From NCBI RefSeq assembly GCF_029961185.1, contig NZ_JASBQQ010000009.1:62001-126000 (forward strand): 64,000 nucleotides of DNA, given 5' to 3'. The translations under genes and the position numbers were made by a program. The first letter of the stretch is position 1; every line of letters begins with the position of its first letter. The DNA comes from Albidovulum aestuarii (GTDB lineage Bacteria > Pseudomonadota > Alphaproteobacteria > Rhodobacterales > Rhodobacteraceae). Below the pieces are notes generated by a model. It made no database searches, was not told the origin of the DNA, and saw nothing but the letters and a program-made list of their open reading frames with translations. Positions 45,523 through 54,884 of this stretch are shown in pieces.

Positions 45523-46476
45523 TCAGGCCACCAGAAGCCGCGCCTCGCGCGCCTTGGCCACCGGACGTGCCGTGCGAAACCCTCGCCGCGCTGCAGCCGT
45601 CGCAAGCTCGGGGAAGATCGCCAGGATCTCTTCCCTGAGCGCCCGGTCGCTCTCCAGGATCACATCGCCGGGATGGAAGCTTTCACTGGCCGCACCCTCG
45701 GCGAAAACAATCTCGTGCCGGTCGAACATCAGGTGCAGGTAATCGACCTCGGCCACCGGCACAAGGTCGATGCCGGGTGTGTCGACGAGATGCACGGCCG
45801 CGGCCAGCACTTCGCCCTCGCCGGTGACAAGTTCAGCCAGCCAGCCACTGACCAGCATCCGGTGCTGCGGCGAGACAAGCAGCGCGCGGCGGTTGCCAAG
45901 CACCCCTTCCGCGATCCGCACCGGCGCGAAGCGGTCCATGCCGCCGACCCGCCGCCGCCCTGCCCAGCGCACTGGCTGCGCCCCGTGATCCATGGTCGTC
46001 ACAAGATCGCCGACACCGATCTCCTCGATCTTCCTGGGTCCGTCAGGCGTCGCGATCAGTGTGCCTGGCGTGAAGCAGGGCGGCACGGGCCAGGGTGCCG
46101 GCGGGCTCACGACAAGGTCGCTGATCTTCAGCGTGGTATTACCGTTCTGAAGGTTCGGCGTGTCGTCGCCATCGGCATTCATGTCGATGGCATAGGTCAG
46201 AAACGTGCCGTCACCGAGGTCGACGCGAATGAACCCCGCGAGCTGCAAGGGATCGCCACGTACGTTTCCGAACCCGAGAAACTCGTAGGTCAGCTGCGTC
46301 ACGCCACCGTCAAGCGAGACAAACTCGCCGGGCTGCGGCGTGCCGAACATGCCATCGACATCGGTAAAGGTCAGCGAGGTCCAGGCATTGGTGACGATAT
46401 TGACGTTTCCGCCCGACTGGAGCGGATCGCCATTCACATCCTGCGCCGTCAAAGTGAATGTGGCCACCCTTCCCAC
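45523..46476 (-). CDS. Hint-domain (Hint_2) protein
   Basis: A 317-residue protein. The N-terminal region (about 1-130) contains DMNADGDDTPN, again like a calcium-binding loop, and VSLDGGVTQLTYEF. The Hint domain starts at the Cys in PPCFTPGTLIATPDG with MDHGAQPVRW, SPQHRMLV and FDRHEIVFAEG. The C-terminal tail has VAKAREARLLVA. A GTG at 46476 is the best start, but it is uncertain. It is a clear tandem paralogue of the next gene, with the Hint parts much more alike than the N-termini. Confidence 0.85.
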   Translation of the reverse strand: MGRVATFTLTAQDVNGDPLQSGGNVNIVTNAWTSLTFTDVDGMFGTPQPGEFVSLDGGVTQLTYEFLGFGNVRGDPLQLAGFIRVDLGDGTFLTYAIDMNADGDDTPNLQNGNTTLKISDLVVSPPAPWPVPPCFTPGTLIATPDGPRKIEEIGVGDLVTTMDHGAQPVRWAGRRRVGGMDRFAPVRIAEGVLGNRRALLVSPQHRMLVSGWLAELVTGEGEVLAAAVHLVDTPGIDLVPVAEVDYLHLMFDRHEIVFAEGAASESFHPGDVILESDRALREEILAIFPELATAAARRGFRTARPVAKAREARLLVA

Positions 46477-46627
46477 CGTTCAGAACATGACCGTCGCTAC
46501 GATGAGGATAAGCGTACAGGGCGCTCAACGGAATATCCGGAAGGAAAGACATGAAAGTGTTGCCAAAGCCCCACTTTCGGGTGGCACAGCGATACCCGTT
46601 TCCGGGTCAGCCGTGGAGGAAAACAAA

Positions 46628-46650
46628 GGGCCGGGCTGTCCGCCCGGCCC
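46628..46650 (-). terminator. Intrinsic terminator downstream of gltB
   Basis: Perfect 9-bp stem GGGCCGGGC / GCCCGGCCC with a 5-nt loop, followed on the minus strand by TTTGTTTT. It lies 21 bp after the gltB stop. A T-run also follows on the plus strand, so it may act in both directions. Confidence 0.85.
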
Positions 46651-46671
46651 CGATTTTTGTGGCGATTTGAC

Positions 46672-49600
46672 CTATTCCGCCGGAACCGCTTCGGCATCCG
46701 TGCTCAGCCGATGGGCGATATGCGGCAGCATCTCCTTCGGGCACACTTGAATGAAATTCGCCCGTTCACTGGCCCAATGCTGCAGGATGCCCGCCGCCTT
46801 CCGGCTGCCCGTCTCGGCGGCGTGCCGCTCGATCAGGCCCCTCAGTTCAGTCTCCCAATGCGGATGGGTGACGGCGCAGGTGACGAGCGTTTCAAGGTTC
46901 ATCATCTCCTCGGCTGTGCCGTCCGGGTCATAGACATAGGCCATACCCCCGGTCATACCCGCGCCAAAGTTTGCACCGATCCGGCCAAGAATGACGGCGA
47001 TCCCGCCCGTCATGTATTCGCAGCCGTTCGACCCGCAACCCTCGATCACCACCTTCGCGCCGGAGTTCCGCACGGCGAAACGCTCACCCGCGCGACCCGC
47101 AGCGAAGAGATGTCCATCGGTCGCGCCGTAAAGCACGGTATTGCCGATGATCGTGTTCTCGGACGCCTCCAGCGGCGACACCATCGGCGGGCGCACGACG
47201 ATCAGTCCGCCCGACAGGCCCTTGCCGACATAGTCATTGGCATCGCCCGACACTTCCAGCTTGATCCCGGGTGCTGCAAAGGCGCCCAGCGATTGCCCCG
47301 CGCTGCCCGTCAGCTTGACCGTCAGGTGATCGGGTTGCAGCGCGTTGCGCATCCCGAAATTCTTCACGATCAGCGACGAGGCCCGCGTGCCGATGGTCCG
47401 GTGCGTGTTCCGCACGGCGTAGGAAAGCTGCATCTTCTCGCCTTCCTCGAAGAACCGCGCGCCATCGCGGATGATCTCCGCATCCAGCGTATCGGGCACC
47501 ATATTGCGCGGTTTCGAGCGGTCGTAGACGATCTTGTCCGCGCCATCGACGGTGATCAGCAGCGGGTTGAGGTCAAGGTCATCCAGATGCGCCGACCCCC
47601 GGCTGACCTGGCTGAGCAGATCGGCCCGCCCGATCACCTCGTCTAGGGACCGCGCGCCGATCTGGGCGAGGATTTCCCGCACCTCCTGCGCGTAGAAGGT
47701 GATGAGGTTCACCACCTTGTCGGCCGAGCCGGTGAACTTCTTGCGCAACTCCTCGTTCTGGGTGCAGACGCCCACGGGGCAGGTGTTGGACTGGCACTGG
47801 CGCACCATGATGCAGCCCATCGCGATCAGGGCGGCGGTGCCGATGCCGTATTCCTCGGCCCCCATCATCGCCGCGATGACGATATCGCGGCCCGTGCGCA
47901 GACCGCCATCGGTCCTCAGCGTGATCCGCTCGCGCAGCTTATTCATCGCCAGAACCTGATGCGCCTCGGTCAGACCCATCTCCCACGGCAGGCCCGCATA
48001 TTTGATCGACGTCGCCGGAGACGCGCCCGTGCCGCCATTGTGACCCGAAATCAGGATCACATCGGCCTTGGCCTTGGCCACCCCGGCGGCAATCGTGCCG
48101 ACGCCCGAGGACGCCACCAGCTTCACCGTCACCTTGGCGCGCGGGTTGATTTGCTTCAGGTCATAGATCAGCTGCGCCAGATCCTCGATCGAATAGATAT
48201 CGTGGTGCGGCGGCGGGCTGATCAGCGTTACGCCCGGCGTCGAATGGCGCAGGCGGGCGATCAGCTTCGTCACTTTCATGCCGGGCAACTGTCCGCCCTC
48301 GCCGGGCTTAGCCCCCTGCGCGACCTTGATTTCCAGTTCCTCGCAGGCATTGAGATACTCCGCCGTCACGCCGAACCGGCCCGAGGCGACCTGCTTGATC
48401 TTGGCCGACGGGTTGTCGCCATTCGGTTCGGGGACGAAATGCGCCGGGTCCTCGCCACCCTCGCCGCTGTCCGACTTCGCGCCGATCCGGTTCATCGCCA
48501 CGTTCAGCGTCTTGTGCGCCTCGGGGCTCAGCGCGCCCAGCGACATGCCGGGCGTCACGAACCGCTTGCGGATCGAGGTGATGCTTTCCACCTCCTCAAT
48601 GGCGACCGGACGGCCCAAAGGCTTGATGTCCAGAAGGTCGCGCAGATGGATCGGCGGATTGGCCCGCATCGTCGCCGAATACTGCTTCCAGAGGTCATAG
48701 GACGCCCGGTCGCAGGCCGATTGCAGAAGATGCATCGTCTGCGCTTCCCAGGCATGTTTCTCACCCGACCGGCGCGCCTTGTAGAAGCCGCCGATGGGCA
48801 GAACATCGGTGCCGCCCAGCCAGCCCTTGGCATGGACCTCTTCCATCTTGTGCTGGATACCGCTCGTGCCGATGCCCGAGATGCGGCTGTGCATGCCGGG
48901 GAAGTATTCGGCAACCATCGCGCGGGACAGGCCCACGGCCTCGAAGTTGAGGCCCCCGCGATAGGAGGAAATCACCGAAATCCCCATCTTCGACATGATC
49001 TTCAGAAGACCAGCGTCAATCGCATCGCGGTAGCGCCGCATCGCGTCGATCAGCGAGCCTTCGATCAGCCCACGCCGGATGCGGTCGGCAATCGTGTCCT
49101 GCGCGAGATAGGCGTTGACCGTGGTCGCCCCGCAGCCGATCAGCACCGCGAAATAATGCGGATCGATGCATTCGGCCGACCGCACGTTGATCGAGCAGAA
49201 GGTGCGCAGCCCCTTGCGCGTCAGCCAGCTATGCACGGCCGAAGTCGCAAGGATCATCGGCATCGCCACCTTGCCTTCGCCCTGATGCTGGTCGGTCAGT
49301 ACGATGTGGCCCGCCCCCGAGCGCACCGCATCCTCGGCCTCGGCCCGGATGCGTTCCAGCCCCTGCCGCAGCACGTCCTGTTCGTGACCTGCCGGGAAGG
49401 TACAGTCGATCACCGCGACGTTGTCGCCGAACTGGCGCACCATCTCGTCGAATTCCGCGTTCGCGATGAACGGGCTTTCCAGCACGAGGATCTCGGTCTG
49501 GCTCGAATCCTCGTCCAGCACGTTCTTGAGGTTGCCGAACCGGGTCTTGAGGCTCATCACCCGCGCCTCGCGAAGCGAGTCGATGGGCGGGTTCGTGACC

Positions 49601-51210
49601 TGGCTGAAATTCTGGCGGAAGAAATGCGACAGCGGCCGGTATTGCTTGGACAGAACCGCGGCAGGCGTGTCGTCACCCATCGAGGCGATCATTTCCTTGC
49701 CGTCCTCCGCCATCGGCGCCAGAACCTGCTCGATCTCTTCCAGCGAATATCCCGCCGCGATCTGTCGCTTGCGCAGGTCGGCCCCTTCGAAGACGTGCTT
49801 TTCCGGCACGTCATGCATCATGGCGTTCAGATCGACGACCTTGTTGATCCAGTCGCCGAAGGGCTGCGACCCCGCCAGCCGGTCCTTGATCGCCCGGTCG
49901 TGGTAAAGCTTGCCCTCTTCCATATCGACCGCGATCATCTGACCGGGGCCCAGCGCGCCCTTTTCGCGCACCATCATTTCATCGACCGGCACCATGCCCG
50001 CTTCGGATCCGGCAATCAGCAACCCGTCGCCCGTCAGCACATAGCGCATCGGGCGCAGCCCGTTGCGGTCCAGCCCGCCGCAGACCCAGCGGCCATCGGT
50101 CATCGCCAAGGCGGCCGGCCCGTCCCAGGGCTCCATCACCGCGTTGCAATAGGAATACATGTCGACCCAGGGCTTCGGCAGTTCGATGGTGGATTTCGAC
50201 CAGGCCTCGGGCACCAGCATCGTCTTGGCCATCGGGGCCGAGCGACCCGCCCGCACCAGAACCTCAAAGACCGCATCCAGCGCCCCGGAATCCGAGCTGC
50301 CGCCGGGAATGATCGGCTTGATATCTTCGGCCATCTCGCCAAAGGCGGCAGAGGCCATGCGGATCTCATGGCTCTTCATCCAGTTGACGTTGCCCTTCAG
50401 CGTGTTGATCTCGCCGTTATGGGCCAGCATGCGGAAGGGCTGGGCGAGCGCCCATTGCGGGAAGGTGTTCGTCGAATAGCGCTGGTGATAGATCGCGAAT
50501 GCGCTCTCGAACCGCTCATCCATCAGGTCGGGATAGAAATCCGCCACCTGCTCGGCCAGCATCATGCCCTTGTAGATGATCGACCGGCAGGACAGCGAAC
50601 AGAGGTAAAGCCCGCCGATCTGCGCCGCCAGCGCGGCCTTCTCGATCCGGCGGCGGATGATGTAGAGCTCGCGCTCGAACTGCTCGCGGTCGATGTCCTT
50701 TTCGCAGCGGATCAGGATCTGCTCGATCTCGGGCCGCGTCGCATTGGCCTTCTCGCCCAGAACCTCGGTGTTCACCGGCACATGGCGCCAGCCATAGATG
50801 TAATGGCCCATGCGCAGGACTTCGGTCTCGACAATGGTCCGGCAGCGTTCCTGCGCCCCGAAATCGGTGCGCGGCAAGAAGATCTGGCCAACCGCGATCA
50901 GCTTGCCAAAATCCGGCTCATGCCCGGTGCGGCGCACCTGATCATAGAAGAACTTGACCGGAATCTGCACATGGATGCCCGCGCCATCGCCGGTCTTGCC
51001 ATCGGCATCGACGGCGCCCCGGTGCCAGACGGCCTTCAAGGCATCAATGCCGTTTTCCACAACCTTGCGGCTGGCCTTGCCGTTGATCGAGACGACAAGC
51101 CCCACGCCGCAGGACGAATGCTCATCCTCCGCGCGATAGAGCGAGTTTTCGTCCATCCACTGACGCTTGGCTTCCTCGGCCTGAACCCAGCCTGCATCAT
51201 AGTTTGTCAT
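46672..51210 (-). CDS. gltB: Glutamate synthase (NADPH) large subunit
   Basis: A 1512-residue enzyme converting glutamine and 2-oxoglutarate to two glutamates. A short propeptide precedes the catalytic Cys of the amidotransferase domain in EDEHSSCGVGLV (about residue 34). The central and FMN-binding synthase domains follow, with GHNGGTGASPATSIKYAG. The 3Fe-4S Cys ligands are in CIMVRQCQSNTCPVGVC. The C-terminal GXGXG beta-helix domain contains GGLIVVRPP and MTGGIAVILG. It is separated from gltD by three genes. The start has AAAGGAC upstream. Confidence 0.97.
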   Translation of the reverse strand: MTNYDAGWVQAEEAKRQWMDENSLYRAEDEHSSCGVGLVVSINGKASRKVVENGIDALKAVWHRGAVDADGKTGDGAGIHVQIPVKFFYDQVRRTGHEPDFGKLIAVGQIFLPRTDFGAQERCRTIVETEVLRMGHYIYGWRHVPVNTEVLGEKANATRPEIEQILIRCEKDIDREQFERELYIIRRRIEKAALAAQIGGLYLCSLSCRSIIYKGMMLAEQVADFYPDLMDERFESAFAIYHQRYSTNTFPQWALAQPFRMLAHNGEINTLKGNVNWMKSHEIRMASAAFGEMAEDIKPIIPGGSSDSGALDAVFEVLVRAGRSAPMAKTMLVPEAWSKSTIELPKPWVDMYSYCNAVMEPWDGPAALAMTDGRWVCGGLDRNGLRPMRYVLTGDGLLIAGSEAGMVPVDEMMVREKGALGPGQMIAVDMEEGKLYHDRAIKDRLAGSQPFGDWINKVVDLNAMMHDVPEKHVFEGADLRKRQIAAGYSLEEIEQVLAPMAEDGKEMIASMGDDTPAAVLSKQYRPLSHFFRQNFSQVTNPPIDSLREARVMSLKTRFGNLKNVLDEDSSQTEILVLESPFIANAEFDEMVRQFGDNVAVIDCTFPAGHEQDVLRQGLERIRAEAEDAVRSGAGHIVLTDQHQGEGKVAMPMILATSAVHSWLTRKGLRTFCSINVRSAECIDPHYFAVLIGCGATTVNAYLAQDTIADRIRRGLIEGSLIDAMRRYRDAIDAGLLKIMSKMGISVISSYRGGLNFEAVGLSRAMVAEYFPGMHSRISGIGTSGIQHKMEEVHAKGWLGGTDVLPIGGFYKARRSGEKHAWEAQTMHLLQSACDRASYDLWKQYSATMRANPPIHLRDLLDIKPLGRPVAIEEVESITSIRKRFVTPGMSLGALSPEAHKTLNVAMNRIGAKSDSGEGGEDPAHFVPEPNGDNPSAKIKQVASGRFGVTAEYLNACEELEIKVAQGAKPGEGGQLPGMKVTKLIARLRHSTPGVTLISPPPHHDIYSIEDLAQLIYDLKQINPRAKVTVKLVASSGVGTIAAGVAKAKADVILISGHNGGTGASPATSIKYAGLPWEMGLTEAHQVLAMNKLRERITLRTDGGLRTGRDIVIAAMMGAEEYGIGTAALIAMGCIMVRQCQSNTCPVGVCTQNEELRKKFTGSADKVVNLITFYAQEVREILAQIGARSLDEVIGRADLLSQVSRGSAHLDDLDLNPLLITVDGADKIVYDRSKPRNMVPDTLDAEIIRDGARFFEEGEKMQLSYAVRNTHRTIGTRASSLIVKNFGMRNALQPDHLTVKLTGSAGQSLGAFAAPGIKLEVSGDANDYVGKGLSGGLIVVRPPMVSPLEASENTIIGNTVLYGATDGHLFAAGRAGERFAVRNSGAKVVIEGCGSNGCEYMTGGIAVILGRIGANFGAGMTGGMAYVYDPDGTAEEMMNLETLVTCAVTHPHWETELRGLIERHAAETGSRKAAGILQHWASERANFIQVCPKEMLPHIAHRLSTDAEAVPAE

Positions 51211-51288
51211 GGCATTGTCCTTTCCGTTCAGACCTGATCCGCACCGCAGCGCGAGATCGAGAGGGGGGCGGTGCGTGACCGCGAATGG

Positions 51289-51996
51289 CTATTGGTTTTG
51301 GTCACCGGAACCTCCGGGCAAAAGCGTTGCGTCCGACGGGACGAGAGTGACAAAGAACGAAGCCCGCAGCGAGAGGTCCCGCTCTTGCGGGCCCCCACGG
51401 AGATCCGTCACCGTGACACGCGCGGCCGTCACTTCGAGGTGGCCGCCCCGGCGCTCTTCGCGCCCTGTTGCGCGGCTGGGCCTGACCCATCCACTCAGGC
51501 GTAGCTTGAGGGCATCGTCAGAAACGGCCTGTTGTCCACCTGTTTCAAACCGAAGCGTGGCGCCCGAGCCCTTCACCGACCAGGTGCCACTCAACTGGTC
51601 GATTCCGTACATCCCGTAGCAACCCAAGAGATCAAAGGTCACCACGTATTCAAACTGTTGTTCTGACGGGCTTTTCCTCCCGATCTGAGGGATCGGCGCG
51701 CCCAGCGCGGATTCACCCGTATCGGGGATCACCGTTTCCTCTACCGATCCACCCTTGTTCACCCGTATCTTTTTTGTATTCGCGCCCTTGAAATTTCTGG
51801 CGATCCAGTTGGCATCCTCCAGGAACCGCAGCCCGTCCGCCCGCATCGCGATGCCGATGGTTTCGCCCGGTACGCATGCAGGATTATCGACCCCCAGCCA
51901 ATATGAGACAGGCGGCTCCTCGTTCATGGCTGCTGCTGCGGAACCGATATTGCTCGCTGTGGCTAAGCCAAGCGCCAGTCGGGCCCCGAATGTCAT
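51289..51996 (-). CDS. Secreted protein of unknown function
   Basis: A 235-residue protein with a signal peptide (cleavage near GSAAAA, about residue 22). The mature part is beta-rich with two or three Cys (DNPACVPG, DLLGCYGM) that could form a disulfide. A basic segment GWVRPSRATGREERRGG lies at about 175-190. I do not recognise the family. The ATG at 51996 has GGTGAAG upstream. It is 19 bp from the GFA gene and 78 bp from gltB, so it is part of the gltD-gltB interval. Confidence 0.72.
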   Translation of the reverse strand: MTFGARLALGLATASNIGSAAAAMNEEPPVSYWLGVDNPACVPGETIGIAMRADGLRFLEDANWIARNFKGANTKKIRVNKGGSVEETVIPDTGESALGAPIPQIGRKSPSEQQFEYVVTFDLLGCYGMYGIDQLSGTWSVKGSGATLRFETGGQQAVSDDALKLRLSGWVRPSRATGREERRGGHLEVTAARVTVTDLRGGPQERDLSLRASFFVTLVPSDATLLPGGSGDQNQ

Positions 51997-52015
51997 GTTC
52001 TTCACCGCCAACCGC

Positions 52016-52444
52016 CTATTCTTTCGCTACATCCACCCCGATCGAGGCGAGAAATTCCTGTTCCGTCATCCGCTGATGCTCGCCCGCAAAGGCAAAGCCG
52101 CCGGGCTTGCAGTCGACATAGATTTCTTTGGTCAGCGCAAAGCCCGTATCCTCAAAGAGCCCCGCCGACACCGCATGGAAATCCACCTTCGGATCGGTCA
52201 GCCGGTACCAGAGCGGCGAGCCACAGGTGCCGCAGCTTGCCCGCTCCGCCCAGTCCGACGACTTGAACGACCGCACCGGCCCCTCCGCCTTCAGCGTGCC
52301 GGGCGCGGCGTCGATCTCAAGGAACGCGCTGCCGGTCCAGCGGCGGCACATCGAACAATGGCAGGCATGGATCTCGGGCTTGGCGGGCACCATCGCGACC
52401 GTCACCGCGCCGCACATGCAACGGCCCTTCAACTGCCCGGTCAT
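52016..52444 (-). CDS. GFA-family protein (glutathione-dependent formaldehyde-activating/CENP-V type)
   Basis: A 142-residue zinc protein. Zinc-binding Cys motifs are GRCMCGAVTV, CHCSMCRRWTG and SCGTCGSPLWYR, in the family order and spacing. The family name refers to one characterised member; most have unknown substrates. It overlaps the upstream unknown gene by 4 bp and lies between gltD and gltB. Confidence 0.92.
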   Translation of the reverse strand: MTGQLKGRCMCGAVTVAMVPAKPEIHACHCSMCRRWTGSAFLEIDAAPGTLKAEGPVRSFKSSDWAERASCGTCGSPLWYRLTDPKVDFHAVSAGLFEDTGFALTKEIYVDCKPGGFAFAGEHQRMTEQEFLASIGVDVAKE

Positions 52445-53157
52445 GGCCTGATCCCTTCCTCGGGAAGGACGGCCTCGGTCATCTGCATAGTGCAGTCGTA
52501 TTGCGGGTCGGCGGACAGAAAGCCCTTCTCGCCTGGCAATGCGAAAACCACCGGCGTGCTGACCGACTCGCTGCTTTCACCGGCGGTATTCTCGAACGTC
52601 TCCCGGTCGGCGAAGAAGATGCGCCAGTCGCGGTGGATCAACTGCTGGCCCTTGCGGGTCCACAGCACCTCGCCCGAGGCATTCCGCGCGGTCAGGTCGA
52701 ACTTGGTCCGCTCCAGCGTGACCCCGTCGATCACCACCTTCTCGCCCGTCAGCCGGTCATGGCCGGAATAGCGCACCACGTTGCCGGAATTGCTTTCGGT
52801 GGTGAAATCGTAATCGTCACGGCCCGTCGTGATCAGCGTGGTAAAGGAGGCCGGATCGACCTCGGACATAAGCCGGTCGGTCTCGCCGCTGAAAAGATCA
52901 TAGCTTTCCATCCAGCGCGTCTCGGCATCGATGCGGCTGGAATAATAGGGCCCCTCGCCATCGAGATAGGTCGCCCACTGATCGCCGGGCGCGTCATGTT
53001 CGCAGCGGTAGTGCTGCGAGACCTGACATTCGCGCATCTGCACCGTCGCATAGACTTCGCAGCCTGCCGGTGCAGCGAACTTGCCGCCGGCATGCGCGGG
53101 CAGTGTGAAGATGAGCGCCAGAGTGCCAAGGCCGAGGATTCCGCCGGGATGTGCCAC
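52441..53157 (-). CDS. Secreted protein of unknown function
   Basis: A 238-residue protein with a signal peptide (cleavage near PAHAG, about residue 23) and starting at GTG with GGAAG upstream. The mature part has four Cys in its N-terminal and C-terminal portions (GCEVY, RECQV, YRCEH and YDCTM), suggesting disulfides, and is rich in Asp, Glu and aromatic residues. I do not recognise the family. It is translationally coupled to the GFA gene. Confidence 0.72.
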   Translation of the reverse strand: MAHPGGILGLGTLALIFTLPAHAGGKFAAPAGCEVYATVQMRECQVSQHYRCEHDAPGDQWATYLDGEGPYYSSRIDAETRWMESYDLFSGETDRLMSEVDPASFTTLITTGRDDYDFTTESNSGNVVRYSGHDRLTGEKVVIDGVTLERTKFDLTARNASGEVLWTRKGQQLIHRDWRIFFADRETFENTAGESSESVSTPVVFALPGEKGFLSADPQYDCTMQMTEAVLPEEGIRP

Positions 53158-53285
53158 GTTCAGACTTCCTTCATTCTCCGGGTCAAGCCCCCTGACCCAT
53201 TCATAGTACTTGCCACGCCGTTACCGCACCGGTTGCCATACATTTTGCCGACAGGTTGCCGACGCAACGCCGACCGCTTCCCGGC

Positions 53286-54722
53286 TCACTCCGCTGCCAC
53301 AGCCTGGACCTCGTTCAGATAGCCCAGCACGCTGTCCGCCGCCTCACGCCCGTCGCGGATCGCCCAGACGACAAGGCTTGCGCCCCGCACGATGTCGCCC
53401 ACCGCATAGACGCCCGGCAGGCTCGTTGCATGGGTGCCGAAATTGGCCTTGATCGTGCCCCAGCGGGTCACTTCCAGCCCCTCGGTGCCCCAAAGCGCGG
53501 GCAGGTCCTCGGGCTCGAAACCCAAGGCCTTGATCACCAGATCGGCGTCCTCGACATAATCCGCGCCTTCGATCACCTCTGGCGCCTGACGGCCCGTCGC
53601 ATCGGGCGCGCCAAGGCGCATGCGTTCGACCAGAACGCCCTCGACCGCATCGCCCGCCATGAAACCCTTGGGCGCGGTCAGCCAGACGAACTCGACGCCC
53701 TCTTCCTCGGCATTCGCGACCTCGCGCTGCGATCCCGGCATATTGGCCCGGTCGCGGCGATAAAGGCATTTGACCGATTGCGCGCCCTGCCGGATCGCGG
53801 TGCGGACACAGTCCATCGCGGTATCGCCGCCGCCGATGACGACGACGCGCTTGCCCTTCGCATCGAGTTCGCCTGAGTCAAACTCCGGCACATCGTCGCC
53901 GAACGACTTGCGGTTCGAGGCGGTCAGGTAGTCGATGGCCCGAACGATCCCCTGCGCCCCGGCATTCGGCCCGCCCAGATCGCGGCTTTTATAGACGCCC
54001 GTGGCGATGATCACCGCGTCATGCTTGCCCCGGATCGCATCAAAGGCGATATCCTCGCCGACATTGCAGTTCATCTGGAACTGCACGCCGCCCTGCTCCA
54101 GCTGGGCGATGCGTTGCATCACCACATCCTTTTCCAGCTTGAAGCCGGGGATGCCATAGGTCAGCAGGCCCCCCGCCCGGTCGTAACGGTCATAGACCGT
54201 GACCTGCACGCCCTGACGGCGCAGCACATCGGCGGCGGCAAGGCCGCCCGGCCCCGCGCCGATGATGGCGACGCTTTCGGCCCGCTCCTCACGCGGTTTT
54301 ACCGGTTTGACCCAGCCCATATCCCAGGCGGTATCGGTGATGTATTTCTCGATCGCGCCGATGGTGACGGTGCCATGGCCCGATTGTTCGATCACGCAAT
54401 TGCCTTCACACAGCCGGTCCTGCGGGCAGATGCGGCCGCAGATTTCGGGGAAGGTATTGGTGGCCTGGCTGATCTCATAGGCCTCCTGCAACCGGCCCTC
54501 GGCGGTCAGGCGCAGCCAGTCGGGGATGTTGTTGTGCAGGGGGCAATGCGACTGGCAATAGGGCACACCGCACTGGCTGCACCGGCCCGCCTGTTCCGCC
54601 GCCTTGGCGTCGGCGTACTCGCGGTAAATCTCGTGGAAATCCTGCGCGCGCACATTGGCGTCGCGCTTGTCCGGCATCGCCTTCGGAACGGTCACGAATT
54701 GCAGCATACGATTCTGGGCCAT
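53286..54722 (-). CDS. gltD: Glutamate synthase small subunit
   Basis: A 478-residue iron-sulfur flavoprotein that supplies electrons to GltB. The N-terminal domain has the Cys motifs CSQCGVPYCQSHCP and CGRICPQDRLCEGNC for 4Fe-4S clusters. The FAD-binding motif is GAGPGGLAAADVLRR and the NADPH-binding motif VVIGGGDTAMDC. The C-terminal VYAVGDIVRGASLVVWAI is conserved. Its leader has the same GGAAAGGAC ribosome site as gltB. It is transcribed before the interval genes and gltB. Confidence 0.97.
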   Translation of the reverse strand: MAQNRMLQFVTVPKAMPDKRDANVRAQDFHEIYREYADAKAAEQAGRCSQCGVPYCQSHCPLHNNIPDWLRLTAEGRLQEAYEISQATNTFPEICGRICPQDRLCEGNCVIEQSGHGTVTIGAIEKYITDTAWDMGWVKPVKPREERAESVAIIGAGPGGLAAADVLRRQGVQVTVYDRYDRAGGLLTYGIPGFKLEKDVVMQRIAQLEQGGVQFQMNCNVGEDIAFDAIRGKHDAVIIATGVYKSRDLGGPNAGAQGIVRAIDYLTASNRKSFGDDVPEFDSGELDAKGKRVVVIGGGDTAMDCVRTAIRQGAQSVKCLYRRDRANMPGSQREVANAEEEGVEFVWLTAPKGFMAGDAVEGVLVERMRLGAPDATGRQAPEVIEGADYVEDADLVIKALGFEPEDLPALWGTEGLEVTRWGTIKANFGTHATSLPGVYAVGDIVRGASLVVWAIRDGREAADSVLGYLNEVQAVAAE

Positions 54723-54799
54723 GACGGGTCCTTTCCGGCGGAAATCAGCAGGGTGCGCATTGCTACTCCCGCACCGCGTGGAATAAAAGTCAGTTGTAA

Positions 54800-54866
54800 T
54801 GACCTAAATCAAGGATTTTTTGACCGCAGGGTAGTTATGACAGCATTTTTGACCGTAATTAGGTCA
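54800..54866. promoter_or_regulatory. Cluster of TGACC motifs upstream of gltD
   Basis: TGACC occurs at 54800, 54821 and 54850. The last forms the palindrome TGACC-N7-GGTCA (54850-54866). A sigma-70-like TTGATT/TTTTAT region is also present. These may be regulator sites for gltD; the regulator is unknown. Confidence 0.4.
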
Positions 54867-54884
54867 GTATATGATACCTATCTG

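Noticed and set aside
47959-51237. A 1,092-codon open frame antisense to gltB
   Set aside because: It mirrors the gltB codons; its translation is rich in Arg, His and Gln with no domain, which is typical of antisense frames in GC-rich DNA.
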